Shown here: positions 51,339-58,878 of the stretch, one piece after another
Layout: every line of letters begins with the position of its first letter
Position numbering within the stretch: the stretch's first letter is position 1
Source: JAZDGX01 sp964482205
Lineage (GTDB): Bacteria > Eisenbacteria > RBG-16-71-46 > CAIMUX01 > WJJG01
Length of the DNA: 64,000 bases
Direction of reading: 5' to 3'
NCBI GenBank assembly: GCA_964482205.1
Contig: CAYZWI010000004.1
Coordinates: 1-64,000 of the forward strand
Notes under the pieces: generated by a model
The model's database searches: none
Told to the model about the DNA's origin: nothing
What the model saw: only the letters and a program-made list of their open reading frames with translations
Made by a program: the position numbers and the translations under genes

Positions 51339-53951
51339 GTGCGGCTTCCCGCGATCACGCGATGGAGCGCGAAGCTGAGGCCGAGCGATGCGACCGGCCT
51401 GCTCTTGCGCATCCTTCTCGTCCTCAGCGCGTGCATCAATCTCCTCTATGTCTCGCACCTGGGGCTGACCGAAGTCGATCGCGCGCGCGGCGATTCCCCA
51501 TACTATCATCTGGCCGGCAAAGGCGTCGAGCAGTTGATCGAGCGCCCCTTTCACTACGCGGGCAAGCTCGTGCGGAACGACTTGACCGCGGAGGAACGGG
51601 CCTCGCTGGGTCTCGAGAAGTCGTACAACGGCGGACTGCTGCGTTCCCCCGCGTACGGCATCTTCCTCGGATGGCTCTACACGATCTTCGGCGACGACAT
51701 TCACGTGGTAGCGATTGCGCAAGCCTTGCTGCTCACGCTGGTCGTGTACCTGTTGTACAAGCTCGGAGCGGAGCTGTTCGGCCGCCGAACGGGAGTGCTC
51801 GCCGCCGCCATCGTCGCGTTCTATGCCGCCTTCTGGTACTATGCCGGGCGCGTGCTCACCGAGGCGCCCACGCTGCTGCTGCTCGTCGCCTGCGTGCTCT
51901 TCGCCACGCGCGCCGCGCGAGATTCCGCCAGGCGCTGGCCCGCGCTCGCCGGCCTTGCGAGCGGAGCGCTTCTCCTCTGCAAGATCTCCATGCGCTACTT
52001 CCCCATTCTGCTTCTCGTGCTATTGCTGCTCTTCGCGCGCAAGCAAGGGACGCCCATGTTGTGGCGCAAGGCAAAGGCATTCTTGGTAGGGCTGGCCATC
52101 ATGCTCGTGCCTTGGCTGCTCTTCTCGCTGATGGCGTTTCACGCGCCGCTCTTGAGCGCTCCGCTCAACACCGGGCCGCTCTACACCGTGTACCGTGGCA
52201 ATTACGCCCCGAATGACGGATGGGAAGACGACGGCGCGGGCGATCGCTTGACGCGCGAGTTCAGGGAAGCTTCCGCGCATGCGGCTCCCGGGGATTTTGA
52301 AAAGGGCAAGGTCTACGAGGCCGCGGCGCGCAAGGCGATTCGCTATCACACGCGTGACTTCCTCCTGCTCCTCGCGCGCAAAGTCTATCGCATGTGGAAT
52401 CGCCCCGCCGATCCCTGGGCGCATTCCCTCGGCTTCTTCACGGTTCCCGGGCAGACGAGTTGGCATCGGATGCTGGCCGTGATCGCGCTCCTTGGCGCGG
52501 GATGGCTGGCGTGGCTCCGCCCGCGTACGGTCTTCCTTCTCGCGCCCATCGCCTACCTCACGCTGCTTCATGGGGCGACGCGCGTCGAGACGCGCTTCGC
52601 CATGCCGGCCATGCCCTTCGTCATCCTGGTGGCTTCGGCCGCAATCGCGATGCTGCTGTCGAACCGCTGGTGGCAATCGCGTGCGGCGCTGCGGCGCATC
52701 GGCGCCCGTTGTCTGCGCGAGCCCGCGCTGTTCGCGGCTCTCCTCTTCACGGCCGCCGCCTTCGCCGGCACGACGGCGGGATGGCTGCAGTGGTTCCCTT
52801 CGCTGTCGCCCAAGGCCGCTCGCACGCTCTCTCTGCTCTTTCCCTTGGGCGCGTTCCTTGCGAGCGGCATCGCCCTCGCGCATCTCTTCGGCGAGCGTGT
52901 GAGCGCGGCCGTGCAAGTCCTTTCGCCCGCTCGTGCGCGCTTCGCGGCATTTGCGCCCATCGGGATTCTGTGCGTCGTGCTCGGAGCGCAGGCGATCGGC
53001 AATCCTTTCTGGACGGAATGGCACGCGCGCCTGACCTCTCCCAGTCAAACGATCGTGCAGGAGATTCTCCTCCCCGGTCCGCTCGAGCTGAAACACTTCC
53101 AAGGGGCCGCACTGCAGATCGACATGCTCGGCAGCCTCTCATCAGACTGTCGCGTGACCGTGCGCGTGAACGGACAGACGGTGAAGGAATTCCCGCGTGG
53201 GCTGGAAGTTGATGAGAGGAAGTTTGTCTATCCCGAGGAGCTGAATCCGGGGTTGAGCACTCGCTTGCGGGACGGTCTGCAAGCGGTCTTGAAGCGGGTG
53301 CGCGAGTCCGGCGCGCGGGAGCCCGTGGGATACGAGTACTTTCGCCAATGGCACCGCATCCCCTTCGACCTCGCCTTGCTCGAGGGAGTCGATCGCATTC
53401 GGGTCGAGATCGCCGTCACGCGGGGCGGAAGCGGCGGGTTCGTGGAGGTGTACGGCGACTACCCGCGCACGGGCGGTCCCGCGGGAAGCGATCGCGATGC
53501 AGCAGGAGACGATCGCAATACAAGAGAGCGCGATGCGATGGGAAGCGGTGAGATGCAACGCTTCGTCGGGCCCTCCTTCGCGCGCACGCTCTACGAGACT
53601 TCGTTGGATCAACTGTCGGGCAATGCGGGCGACCGGCGGCGAGCGGATTACCGCTTGATTCGCGAGGAGCCGACGCTGAGCCAGGCGACCCGGTCGGAGT
53701 GGATCGATCGCGGCAAAGCTCGCGCGGACGATCTGTCCACGGATTACGGCAGGCAAAAGGGCGCGTACCGGATTCGAGTGGATCTGCAAGCCAAGGGATC
53801 GTTCTATCTCGAGGCGCCGCGTGGGGGCGAGCCGAGCATCACCTGGCACTTCGATTCGGACGGACCGCAACCTTGGCCGCGCGCGACGGCCAAGGACATG
53901 CGTTGGGCCCAGCGTTCGGAAGCGACCTTCAGCGGCTACCTCGTGCTCTAA
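51339..53951 (+). CDS. GT39/ArnT-like membrane glycosyltransferase
   Basis: An 870-residue protein with about ten TM helices in residues 20-560 and a C-terminal soluble domain. The first loop has an acidic pair (TEVDRARGDSPYY) typical of GT-C fold active sites, and RSPAYGIFLGWLY with LYKLGAELFGRRTGVLAA follows the PMT/ArnT pattern. It probably transfers a sugar from a polyprenyl-phosphate donor to protein or glycolipid outside the membrane. The GTG start is used; there is a weak GTAGGA site 10 nt upstream. Confidence 0.82.
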   Translation: MRLPAITRWSAKLRPSDATGLLLRILLVLSACINLLYVSHLGLTEVDRARGDSPYYHLAGKGVEQLIERPFHYAGKLVRNDLTAEERASLGLEKSYNGGLLRSPAYGIFLGWLYTIFGDDIHVVAIAQALLLTLVVYLLYKLGAELFGRRTGVLAAAIVAFYAAFWYYAGRVLTEAPTLLLLVACVLFATRAARDSARRWPALAGLASGALLLCKISMRYFPILLLVLLLLFARKQGTPMLWRKAKAFLVGLAIMLVPWLLFSLMAFHAPLLSAPLNTGPLYTVYRGNYAPNDGWEDDGAGDRLTREFREASAHAAPGDFEKGKVYEAAARKAIRYHTRDFLLLLARKVYRMWNRPADPWAHSLGFFTVPGQTSWHRMLAVIALLGAGWLAWLRPRTVFLLAPIAYLTLLHGATRVETRFAMPAMPFVILVASAAIAMLLSNRWWQSRAALRRIGARCLREPALFAALLFTAAAFAGTTAGWLQWFPSLSPKAARTLSLLFPLGAFLASGIALAHLFGERVSAAVQVLSPARARFAAFAPIGILCVVLGAQAIGNPFWTEWHARLTSPSQTIVQEILLPGPLELKHFQGAALQIDMLGSLSSDCRVTVRVNGQTVKEFPRGLEVDERKFVYPEELNPGLSTRLRDGLQAVLKRVRESGAREPVGYEYFRQWHRIPFDLALLEGVDRIRVEIAVTRGGSGGFVEVYGDYPRTGGPAGSDRDAAGDDRNTRERDAMGSGEMQRFVGPSFARTLYETSLDQLSGNAGDRRRADYRLIREEPTLSQATRSEWIDRGKARADDLSTDYGRQKGAYRIRVDLQAKGSFYLEAPRGGEPSITWHFDSDGPQPWPRATAKDMRWAQRSEATFSGYLVL

Positions 53952-54011
53952 ACCTGGCATCAGGTCTTTGGATGCCTGCATCGGCCCTGTTCATTGGGGC
54001 ACGGCGAAGGC

Positions 54012-54041
54012 TGGACCTGTCCCCCGGCACTGTGCTAGATT
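54012..54041 (+). promoter_or_regulatory. tRNA-Ser promoter candidate
   Basis: TGGACC (54012-54017) and an extended-type TAGATT (54036-54041) with an 18-nt spacer lie about 28 nt before the tRNA. Confidence 0.45.
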
Positions 54042-54068
54042 CTGCGCTCGCTTTTTGAAGCGGCCCCC

Positions 54069-54154
54069 GGAGAGGTGTCCGAGTGGTCGAAGGAGCGCGC
54101 CTCGAAAGCGCGTGGGCCCATCGGGTCCCGTGGGTTCGAATCCCACCCTCTCCG
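54069..54154 (+). tRNA. tRNA-Ser (anticodon CGA)
   Basis: The acceptor stem GGAGAGG pairs with CCTCTCC (54147-54153), discriminator G at 54154, D-arm TGTCCGAGTGGTCGAAGGA, anticodon stem GCGCG with loop CTCGAAA (anticodon CGA, reads UCG), a long variable arm and T-arm GTGGGTTCGAATCCCAC. The long variable arm is diagnostic of tRNA-Ser. CCA is not encoded. Confidence 0.95.
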
Positions 54155-54199
54155 CAGTCGTTCTTTCGCGACGATTGCTCGTCCTTCCTGTGCGAGAAG

Positions 54200-54331
54200 A
54201 TGCCCCTTGCGGCCTACCGGCTCATGCGTTCGCGCTCGTGGTTGACCCGGAAAGAGCGTGCACGTGTGCGGATGTGGGCCGATGAAGTGAACCGCGCGGG
54301 CGGTGAATTCCCCAAATCGGATCTGCCCTGA
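54200..54331 (+). CDS. Possible 43-aa ORF downstream of tRNA-Ser
   Basis: A short basic frame (LAAYRLMRSRSWLTRKERAR ... GEFPKSDLP) with no clear ribosome site or family. It lies between the tRNA and a dehydrogenase relic, so it may itself be remnant sequence. Confidence 0.25.
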   Translation: MPLAAYRLMRSRSWLTRKERARVRMWADEVNRAGGEFPKSDLP

Positions 54332-54338
54332 GCCGCGC

Positions 54339-54497
54339 TTCGAAATAGCGCCCACCCATTTCCGGCCCGCCGGAATCATCACCCATCGCCTGCCGCTCGA
54401 GTGAGTGCCCGAGGCCTATCGCATCTTCCGGGACAAGGAAGAGGGCTGCATCGAGGTCGTGCTCTATCCGACCGGAGGCAACGGCGCAGGCCGATGA
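54339..54497 (+). pseudogene. C-terminal relic of a zinc-type alcohol dehydrogenase
   Basis: The frame reads FEIAPTHFRPAGIITHRLPL, an in-frame TGA at 54403-54405, then VPEAYRIFRDKEEGCIEVVL and YP, the final strand-helix unit of MDR-type alcohol/formaldehyde dehydrogenases. The first ~300 residues are missing. It lies just behind a tRNA gene, a place where integrations and deletions are common. Confidence 0.7.
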
Positions 54498-54558
54498 GTC
54501 TCGGAAGGATGTCCGGGCACACGCGGTGATGTGGGACAGCTGACGATGCCTGACCGTG

Positions 54559-54600
54559 GAATCGGGATGCGTGCTTCAAGCGGCATCCCGATTCTCTTTG
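54559..54600 (+). terminator. Intrinsic terminator-like hairpin
   Basis: GAATCGGGATGC (54559-54570) pairs perfectly with its inverse at 54583-54594 and is followed by TCTTTG. It would end any transcript from the tRNA and relic region. The rest of 54498-54792 shows nothing I can support. Confidence 0.55.
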
Positions 54601-54792
54601 ACCTTTGGGCGGTTCGTTTACCCGTGGCATTTGGGGCGCCCCGCACCTTCGTGCATCGCGCTCGAATCTCGGGTAGGATTCGTCGCCGTTGCAGAGAGTG
54701 CGGCCGCTCGCATCCCTCGTGTGCGAATGGCTCGTCCCTGCCCCGTTCGAGAAGCATCGCATGGTTGAAGGTCCGGCAAAGGATTCTGAGTG

Positions 54793-56664
54793 ATGATTCG
54801 AAAGCCAGACAACGCGCGCGCATCCGACCGCGGAGAATCGCCTCTTTCGATTCCCGCTTCTTCGGATGCGCCATGCGCATCGGGCGGGCCGCAAGGCAGC
54901 TTGCGCGAACGATCCGCGGAAGTGGCGAACCGACCGGTCACCTGGGCGGGGCTCGGTCACCTCCTGGTCGTCTATCTCGTCTGGGGCAGCACCTATCTCG
55001 CCATTCGCATCGCCGTGCGCGAGGGAAGCGGATTCCCTCCCTTTCTTCTCGGTGGCAGCCGCACACTCGCGGCCGCGCTCGCGCTCTTCGCCTGGAATGC
55101 GGCGCGCCGGCAGCGCATCCTTCCCTGCCGTCACGATTGGAAGCCGCTCGTCGTGACCGGCCTGCTCCTGTGGCTGGGAGGCAACGGGCTCGTCAATTGG
55201 GCGGAGCAACGCGCCGATTCGGGATACGCCGCGCTGCTCGTCGGGGCGATGCCGATCTGGGTCGTCCTTCTGGAAGCGCTCGTCGACCGCCGCAGACCTT
55301 CACCTGGTTTGGTCGGCGCGCTCGTCATCGGCTTCTTGGGATTGGCGACGCTCACTTGGCCCGTGCTGCGCTCCGCGCATGGTGCGGGACTGGCCGAAGT
55401 CATCGCGCTCATCATCGCTCCGCTCAGTTGGGGAGCGGGAGCGATCTACCTCGCGCGCCGGCCGCCTTCCCTTGGTCCGACCGCGGGAGCCGCGTGGCAG
55501 CAGTTGGCGGGCGCAGCCGGCTTCCTCATCGTTGCGCTCATCGCGGGCGAGCCGCGCCCGCATCCCACGCCGCAAGCATGGGGCGCGTGGGGCTATCTCG
55601 TCGTGGCCGGGTCGATCATTGCGTTCACCTCGTTCGTCAACGCGCTTCGTCTGCTTCCCACTTCAATCGTGACCACCTATTCCTATGTGAATCCGGTGAT
55701 CGCGGTCTTTCTCGGCTGGCTCGTGCTCCACGAACGCATCACCGCGTGGACGGTCGCCGGCACGATCCTGATTCTGGCCGGCGTCGCGGGCGCATTCCAC
55801 GAGAAGCAGCGCAGGAGCCGCGATGCGCGCGTTCCCAATAGCACTGATCGCCTCATGCCCAAGCCGGGCGCCTTGCAGCACACGCCCGCCATGGCAACTG
55901 CCGCCGTGCATGCGCCGGCGGTCGCTGCATCCGGCCCGCGCGTTTCGCTCGACAAGAGCCCTGCGCGCGTGCGCCAGATGTTCGATGATCTCGCGTCCCG
56001 CTACGACCGCTTCGACACGCTCTTCTCTCTCGGTCTGGACCGCGGTTGGCGCAAGAAGGCCGTGCGCGCGTTGAACCTACGGCCGGGCGACACGGTTCTG
56101 GATGCGGCCACGGGAACGGGCGAGCTGGCCTTCGCCGCTCTGCGCGCCTTCCCCGAAACCAGAATCACCGGAATCGATTTCGCCCGACGGATGCTCGGCA
56201 TCGGCCGCGAAAAGCTGGCGCGCAGCGTGGGGACAGCAGCCTCTTCCTTCGTTCCGGTGGCAGGCGATGCGCTTCGTCTGCCCTTTCGCGATGGCTGCTT
56301 CGATGCGGTCATGATCGCCTATGGGTTGCGCAACACGCAGGACACGACCGCCGCGTTGGATGAGTTCCGTCGAGCCCTCAAAGACGAAGGCAAGCTGCTC
56401 GTGCTCGAATTCGGCATTCCGACCGCGTGGCCGCTGCGCGGGATCTTCCGCTTCTACTTCCATCGCATCATGCCCCGGCTCGCTCATTGGTCTTCGGGGC
56501 ATCAGGCGCCTTTCGCGTACCTGGCTTCCTCGGTCGAGGCCTATCCGAATGCGGCGGATCTGGCCGCGCTCATCGAGAGCCGGGGATTCGCGCACGAGAG
56601 CACGGCTGTCTTGACGGGCGGCATCACCCACGCGGTCGTAGCGCGGGCGATCAAGCAGGAGTGA
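54793..56664 (+). CDS. EamA-family transporter fused to UbiE/MenG methyltransferase
   Basis: Residues about 55-330 contain ten hydrophobic segments in two EamA repeats (VVYLVWGSTYLAIRIAV; LLPTSIVTTYSYVNPVIAVF), as in drug/metabolite exporters. After a ~50-residue linker, residues about 385-623 are a complete UbiE/MenG C-methyltransferase: VRQMFDDLASRYDRFDTLFS, motif I VLDAATGTGELAF (about 434-446), then AYGLRNTQD and LVLEFGIPT. That enzyme methylates the quinone ring. No stop separates the parts and no ribosome site precedes the internal ATGs at 55855 or 55891. Either a real fusion or two genes joined by loss of a stop. Confidence 0.82.
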   Translation: MIRKPDNARASDRGESPLSIPASSDAPCASGGPQGSLRERSAEVANRPVTWAGLGHLLVVYLVWGSTYLAIRIAVREGSGFPPFLLGGSRTLAAALALFAWNAARRQRILPCRHDWKPLVVTGLLLWLGGNGLVNWAEQRADSGYAALLVGAMPIWVVLLEALVDRRRPSPGLVGALVIGFLGLATLTWPVLRSAHGAGLAEVIALIIAPLSWGAGAIYLARRPPSLGPTAGAAWQQLAGAAGFLIVALIAGEPRPHPTPQAWGAWGYLVVAGSIIAFTSFVNALRLLPTSIVTTYSYVNPVIAVFLGWLVLHERITAWTVAGTILILAGVAGAFHEKQRRSRDARVPNSTDRLMPKPGALQHTPAMATAAVHAPAVAASGPRVSLDKSPARVRQMFDDLASRYDRFDTLFSLGLDRGWRKKAVRALNLRPGDTVLDAATGTGELAFAALRAFPETRITGIDFARRMLGIGREKLARSVGTAASSFVPVAGDALRLPFRDGCFDAVMIAYGLRNTQDTTAALDEFRRALKDEGKLLVLEFGIPTAWPLRGIFRFYFHRIMPRLAHWSSGHQAPFAYLASSVEAYPNAADLAALIESRGFAHESTAVLTGGITHAVVARAIKQE

Positions 56665-56970
56665 TTGGTGCCGCGCGCGAACACGCGCCGGTCGAGAAGG
56701 GGCGCTATCGCCTCGTCTTCCATTACCCCATAGACCCGGCGCGCGAAACGAGCGATTTCCCCGCATCCGAAGCCAGGTATCCGCTGTTGAGAGGACCCGC
56801 CCAGCGGGCTACACTCCCGGGTTGGTCCTGAAGAGACGCGGATGCGCGGTCCGCCGGCATCGACGCCCTGCGCGTGAGCAATGCCCGGCGGCCACAGCGA
56901 GCGCGGGAGAGCGCATGAGAGCGCTTCGCGCGCGTCCGCGACCGCAGCAGAAACGGAGACGATCCCGGCC
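56665..56970. other. Intergenic/leader region of the acyl-CoA operon
   Basis: It holds the promoter at 56787-56815 and an in-frame ATG at 56881 that would lengthen the next protein by 30 low-complexity residues. Nothing else is recognised. Confidence 0.45.
56787..56815 (+). promoter_or_regulatory. Sigma-70-type promoter of the acyl-CoA operon
   Basis: TTGAGA (56787-56792) and TACACT (56810-56815) are separated by exactly 17 nt, about 155 nt before ATG 56971. Confidence 0.6.
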
Positions 56971-58878
56971 ATGGAAGCAAGCGGTGCGCCCACGCCCGAT
57001 CTTCTCGCCCCCTGGCGCGAGAAGTATCCGGAGAAGTTCGCCTCGACCGAAGAGATCTTCCGCCACGTCCATCGCGGCGACCGGATCTTCATCGGCACCG
57101 GCTGCGGCGAGCCTCAATACCTGGTGAACGAGCTGATCCGTTATGTCGACCAGCACCCGCTGGCCCTGTTCGATACGGAAGTGCTCCAGGTGTGGAGCCT
57201 CGGAGTGGCGCCCTACGCGGATGTGCGCTTCAAGCGCAACTTCCGCCACAATTCCTTCTTCATCGGCTCGAGCACGCGCCAGTCGGTGAATGAAGGGCAC
57301 GCGGATTACACGCCGATCGCCCTTTCGCAGGTGGTGAACCTGATCCTCCAGGGCAGCGTGCCCATCGATGTCGCCTTGATCCAAGTTTCGCCGCCCGATC
57401 CGCACGGCTATGTGAGCCTGGGCATCAGCGTCGACATCGTGAAGGCCGCCGCCGAGAAAGCCGATCTCGTGATCGCCCAAATCAACCACGAGATGCCGCG
57501 CGTGCTCGGCGACACCTTCCTGCCCATCGAGGTGCTCGACTTCATCGTCCCGCACGATGAGCCGCTGCTCGTATACGGCGGCGCCGTCTCGGATGAAATC
57601 GCCGAGCGCATCGGCCGCCACGCGGCGCGCATCGTGCGCGACGGCGACACCATCCAGGTGGGATACGGCAACATCCCCAACGCGATCCTCGCGAATCTGC
57701 GCGAGAAGAAATCGCTGGGCGTGCACACCGAGCTTCTCAGCGACGGGCTGGTCGATCTCATTCGCCGCGGAGTGATCGACAACAGCCGCAAGTCGATCGA
57801 TCGCGGAAAATCGGTGGCGACCTTCTGCATGGGCAGCCGCGAGACCTATCGCTACCTGCACGACAATCCGAGCTTCATGTTCCGCACGACCTCGTACACG
57901 AACGACCCGCTCCTGATCGCGAGCCAGGAGAACATGGTGGCGATCAACACCGCCCTCGCGATCGATTTGACCGGCCAGGCGACGGCGGAATCGATCTCGA
58001 CCGACTTCTACAGCGGCGTCGGCGGGCAAGGCGATTTCATGCGCGGCGCGGCGATCGCGCCGGGAGGGCGGACGATCCTCGCGATGCAGGCGACCGCGGC
58101 GAACGAGACGGTCTCGCGAATCGTGCCGGTCATCGCCGGAGGCGCGGGCGTGACGCTGACGCGCACCGATGTGCGCTATGTGGTCACCGAGTACGGCATC
58201 GCCTATGTGCACGGGAAGAACATCCGCACCCGCGCGATGGACCTGATCGCGATCGCGCATCCCAAGTTCCGACCCTGGCTGATCGAGGAAGCGCGGCGGC
58301 TGAAGCTGATCTACGCCGATCAGGGCTTCGTGCCCGGCGCGGCGGGCGAATATCCCGAGCATCTCGAAATCCGGCGCACGACCAAGGGCGGCGCGGAGAT
58401 CCTGCTGCGTCCGGTGAAGATCAGCGACGAGCCCCTGCTCGCGGACTTCTTCCGCAAGGTCTCCGACGAAACGCTGCGGCGCAGGTTCATGTCGATCCGT
58501 ACGGAAATGCCGCACGAGCGCTTGCAGGAGCTGACGATCGTCGATTACACCGAACACATGGTGATCCTGGCGGTGCTCGAGCGCGAGGGACAGGAAGAGG
58601 CGGTCGGCATCGGGCAATACCGCATCTCCGAAGAAAGCAATGTCGCGGAAGTCGGCCTGGTCGTGCGCGACGATTATCAAAACCGCGGCATCGGCCGGGA
58701 GCTGATCAAGCGCCTGACGCAGCTTGCACGCCAGCGCGGCTTGTACGCCTTTACCGCGCAGGTGCTGATCGAGAACCGACAGATGCTGCACCTCTTCGAG
58801 AACAGCGGCTTCGAGATCCGCCGCCATGTGGCGGCGGGCACGGCTCATTTGCAGATGAGCTTTGGAGCGGGCAAGTGA
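56971..58878 (+). CDS. Acetyl-CoA hydrolase/CoA-transferase fused to GNAT acetyltransferase domain
   Basis: Residues about 5-440 form a family I-type CoA-transferase (GDRIFIGTGCGEPQYLVNEL, DTIQVGYGNIPNAILANL) with E407 in VVTEYGIAYVHG as the likely CoA-thioester glutamate. Residues about 470-630 are a GNAT domain (AEVGLVVRDDYQNRGIGREL). This pairing is known in proteins annotated as bifunctional acetyl-CoA hydrolase/transferase-GNAT. The start is uncertain (56881 or 56971). GTGA overlap with the ADP-forming synthetase gene implies a joint role in acyl-CoA/acetate conversion and perhaps its control by acetylation. Confidence 0.88.
   Translation: MEASGAPTPDLLAPWREKYPEKFASTEEIFRHVHRGDRIFIGTGCGEPQYLVNELIRYVDQHPLALFDTEVLQVWSLGVAPYADVRFKRNFRHNSFFIGSSTRQSVNEGHADYTPIALSQVVNLILQGSVPIDVALIQVSPPDPHGYVSLGISVDIVKAAAEKADLVIAQINHEMPRVLGDTFLPIEVLDFIVPHDEPLLVYGGAVSDEIAERIGRHAARIVRDGDTIQVGYGNIPNAILANLREKKSLGVHTELLSDGLVDLIRRGVIDNSRKSIDRGKSVATFCMGSRETYRYLHDNPSFMFRTTSYTNDPLLIASQENMVAINTALAIDLTGQATAESISTDFYSGVGGQGDFMRGAAIAPGGRTILAMQATAANETVSRIVPVIAGGAGVTLTRTDVRYVVTEYGIAYVHGKNIRTRAMDLIAIAHPKFRPWLIEEARRLKLIYADQGFVPGAAGEYPEHLEIRRTTKGGAEILLRPVKISDEPLLADFFRKVSDETLRRRFMSIRTEMPHERLQELTIVDYTEHMVILAVLEREGQEEAVGIGQYRISEESNVAEVGLVVRDDYQNRGIGRELIKRLTQLARQRGLYAFTAQVLIENRQMLHLFENSGFEIRRHVAAGTAHLQMSFGAGK

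Noticed and set aside
48900..51722. 940-codon minus-strand open frame
   Set aside because: It runs antisense across pmbA, the hydrolase and part of the glycosyltransferase, all with clear motifs and ribosome sites on the plus strand.
19774..54497. Global reassignment of TGA as a sense codon
   Set aside because: TGA ends many intact overlapping genes (hsdS, lemA, darG, the thrC-operon genes). Three isolated in-frame TGAs do not outweigh this.
56809..58848. 679-codon minus-strand open frame
   Set aside because: Antisense to the CoA-transferase-GNAT gene; histidine/aspartate-rich shadow without motifs.
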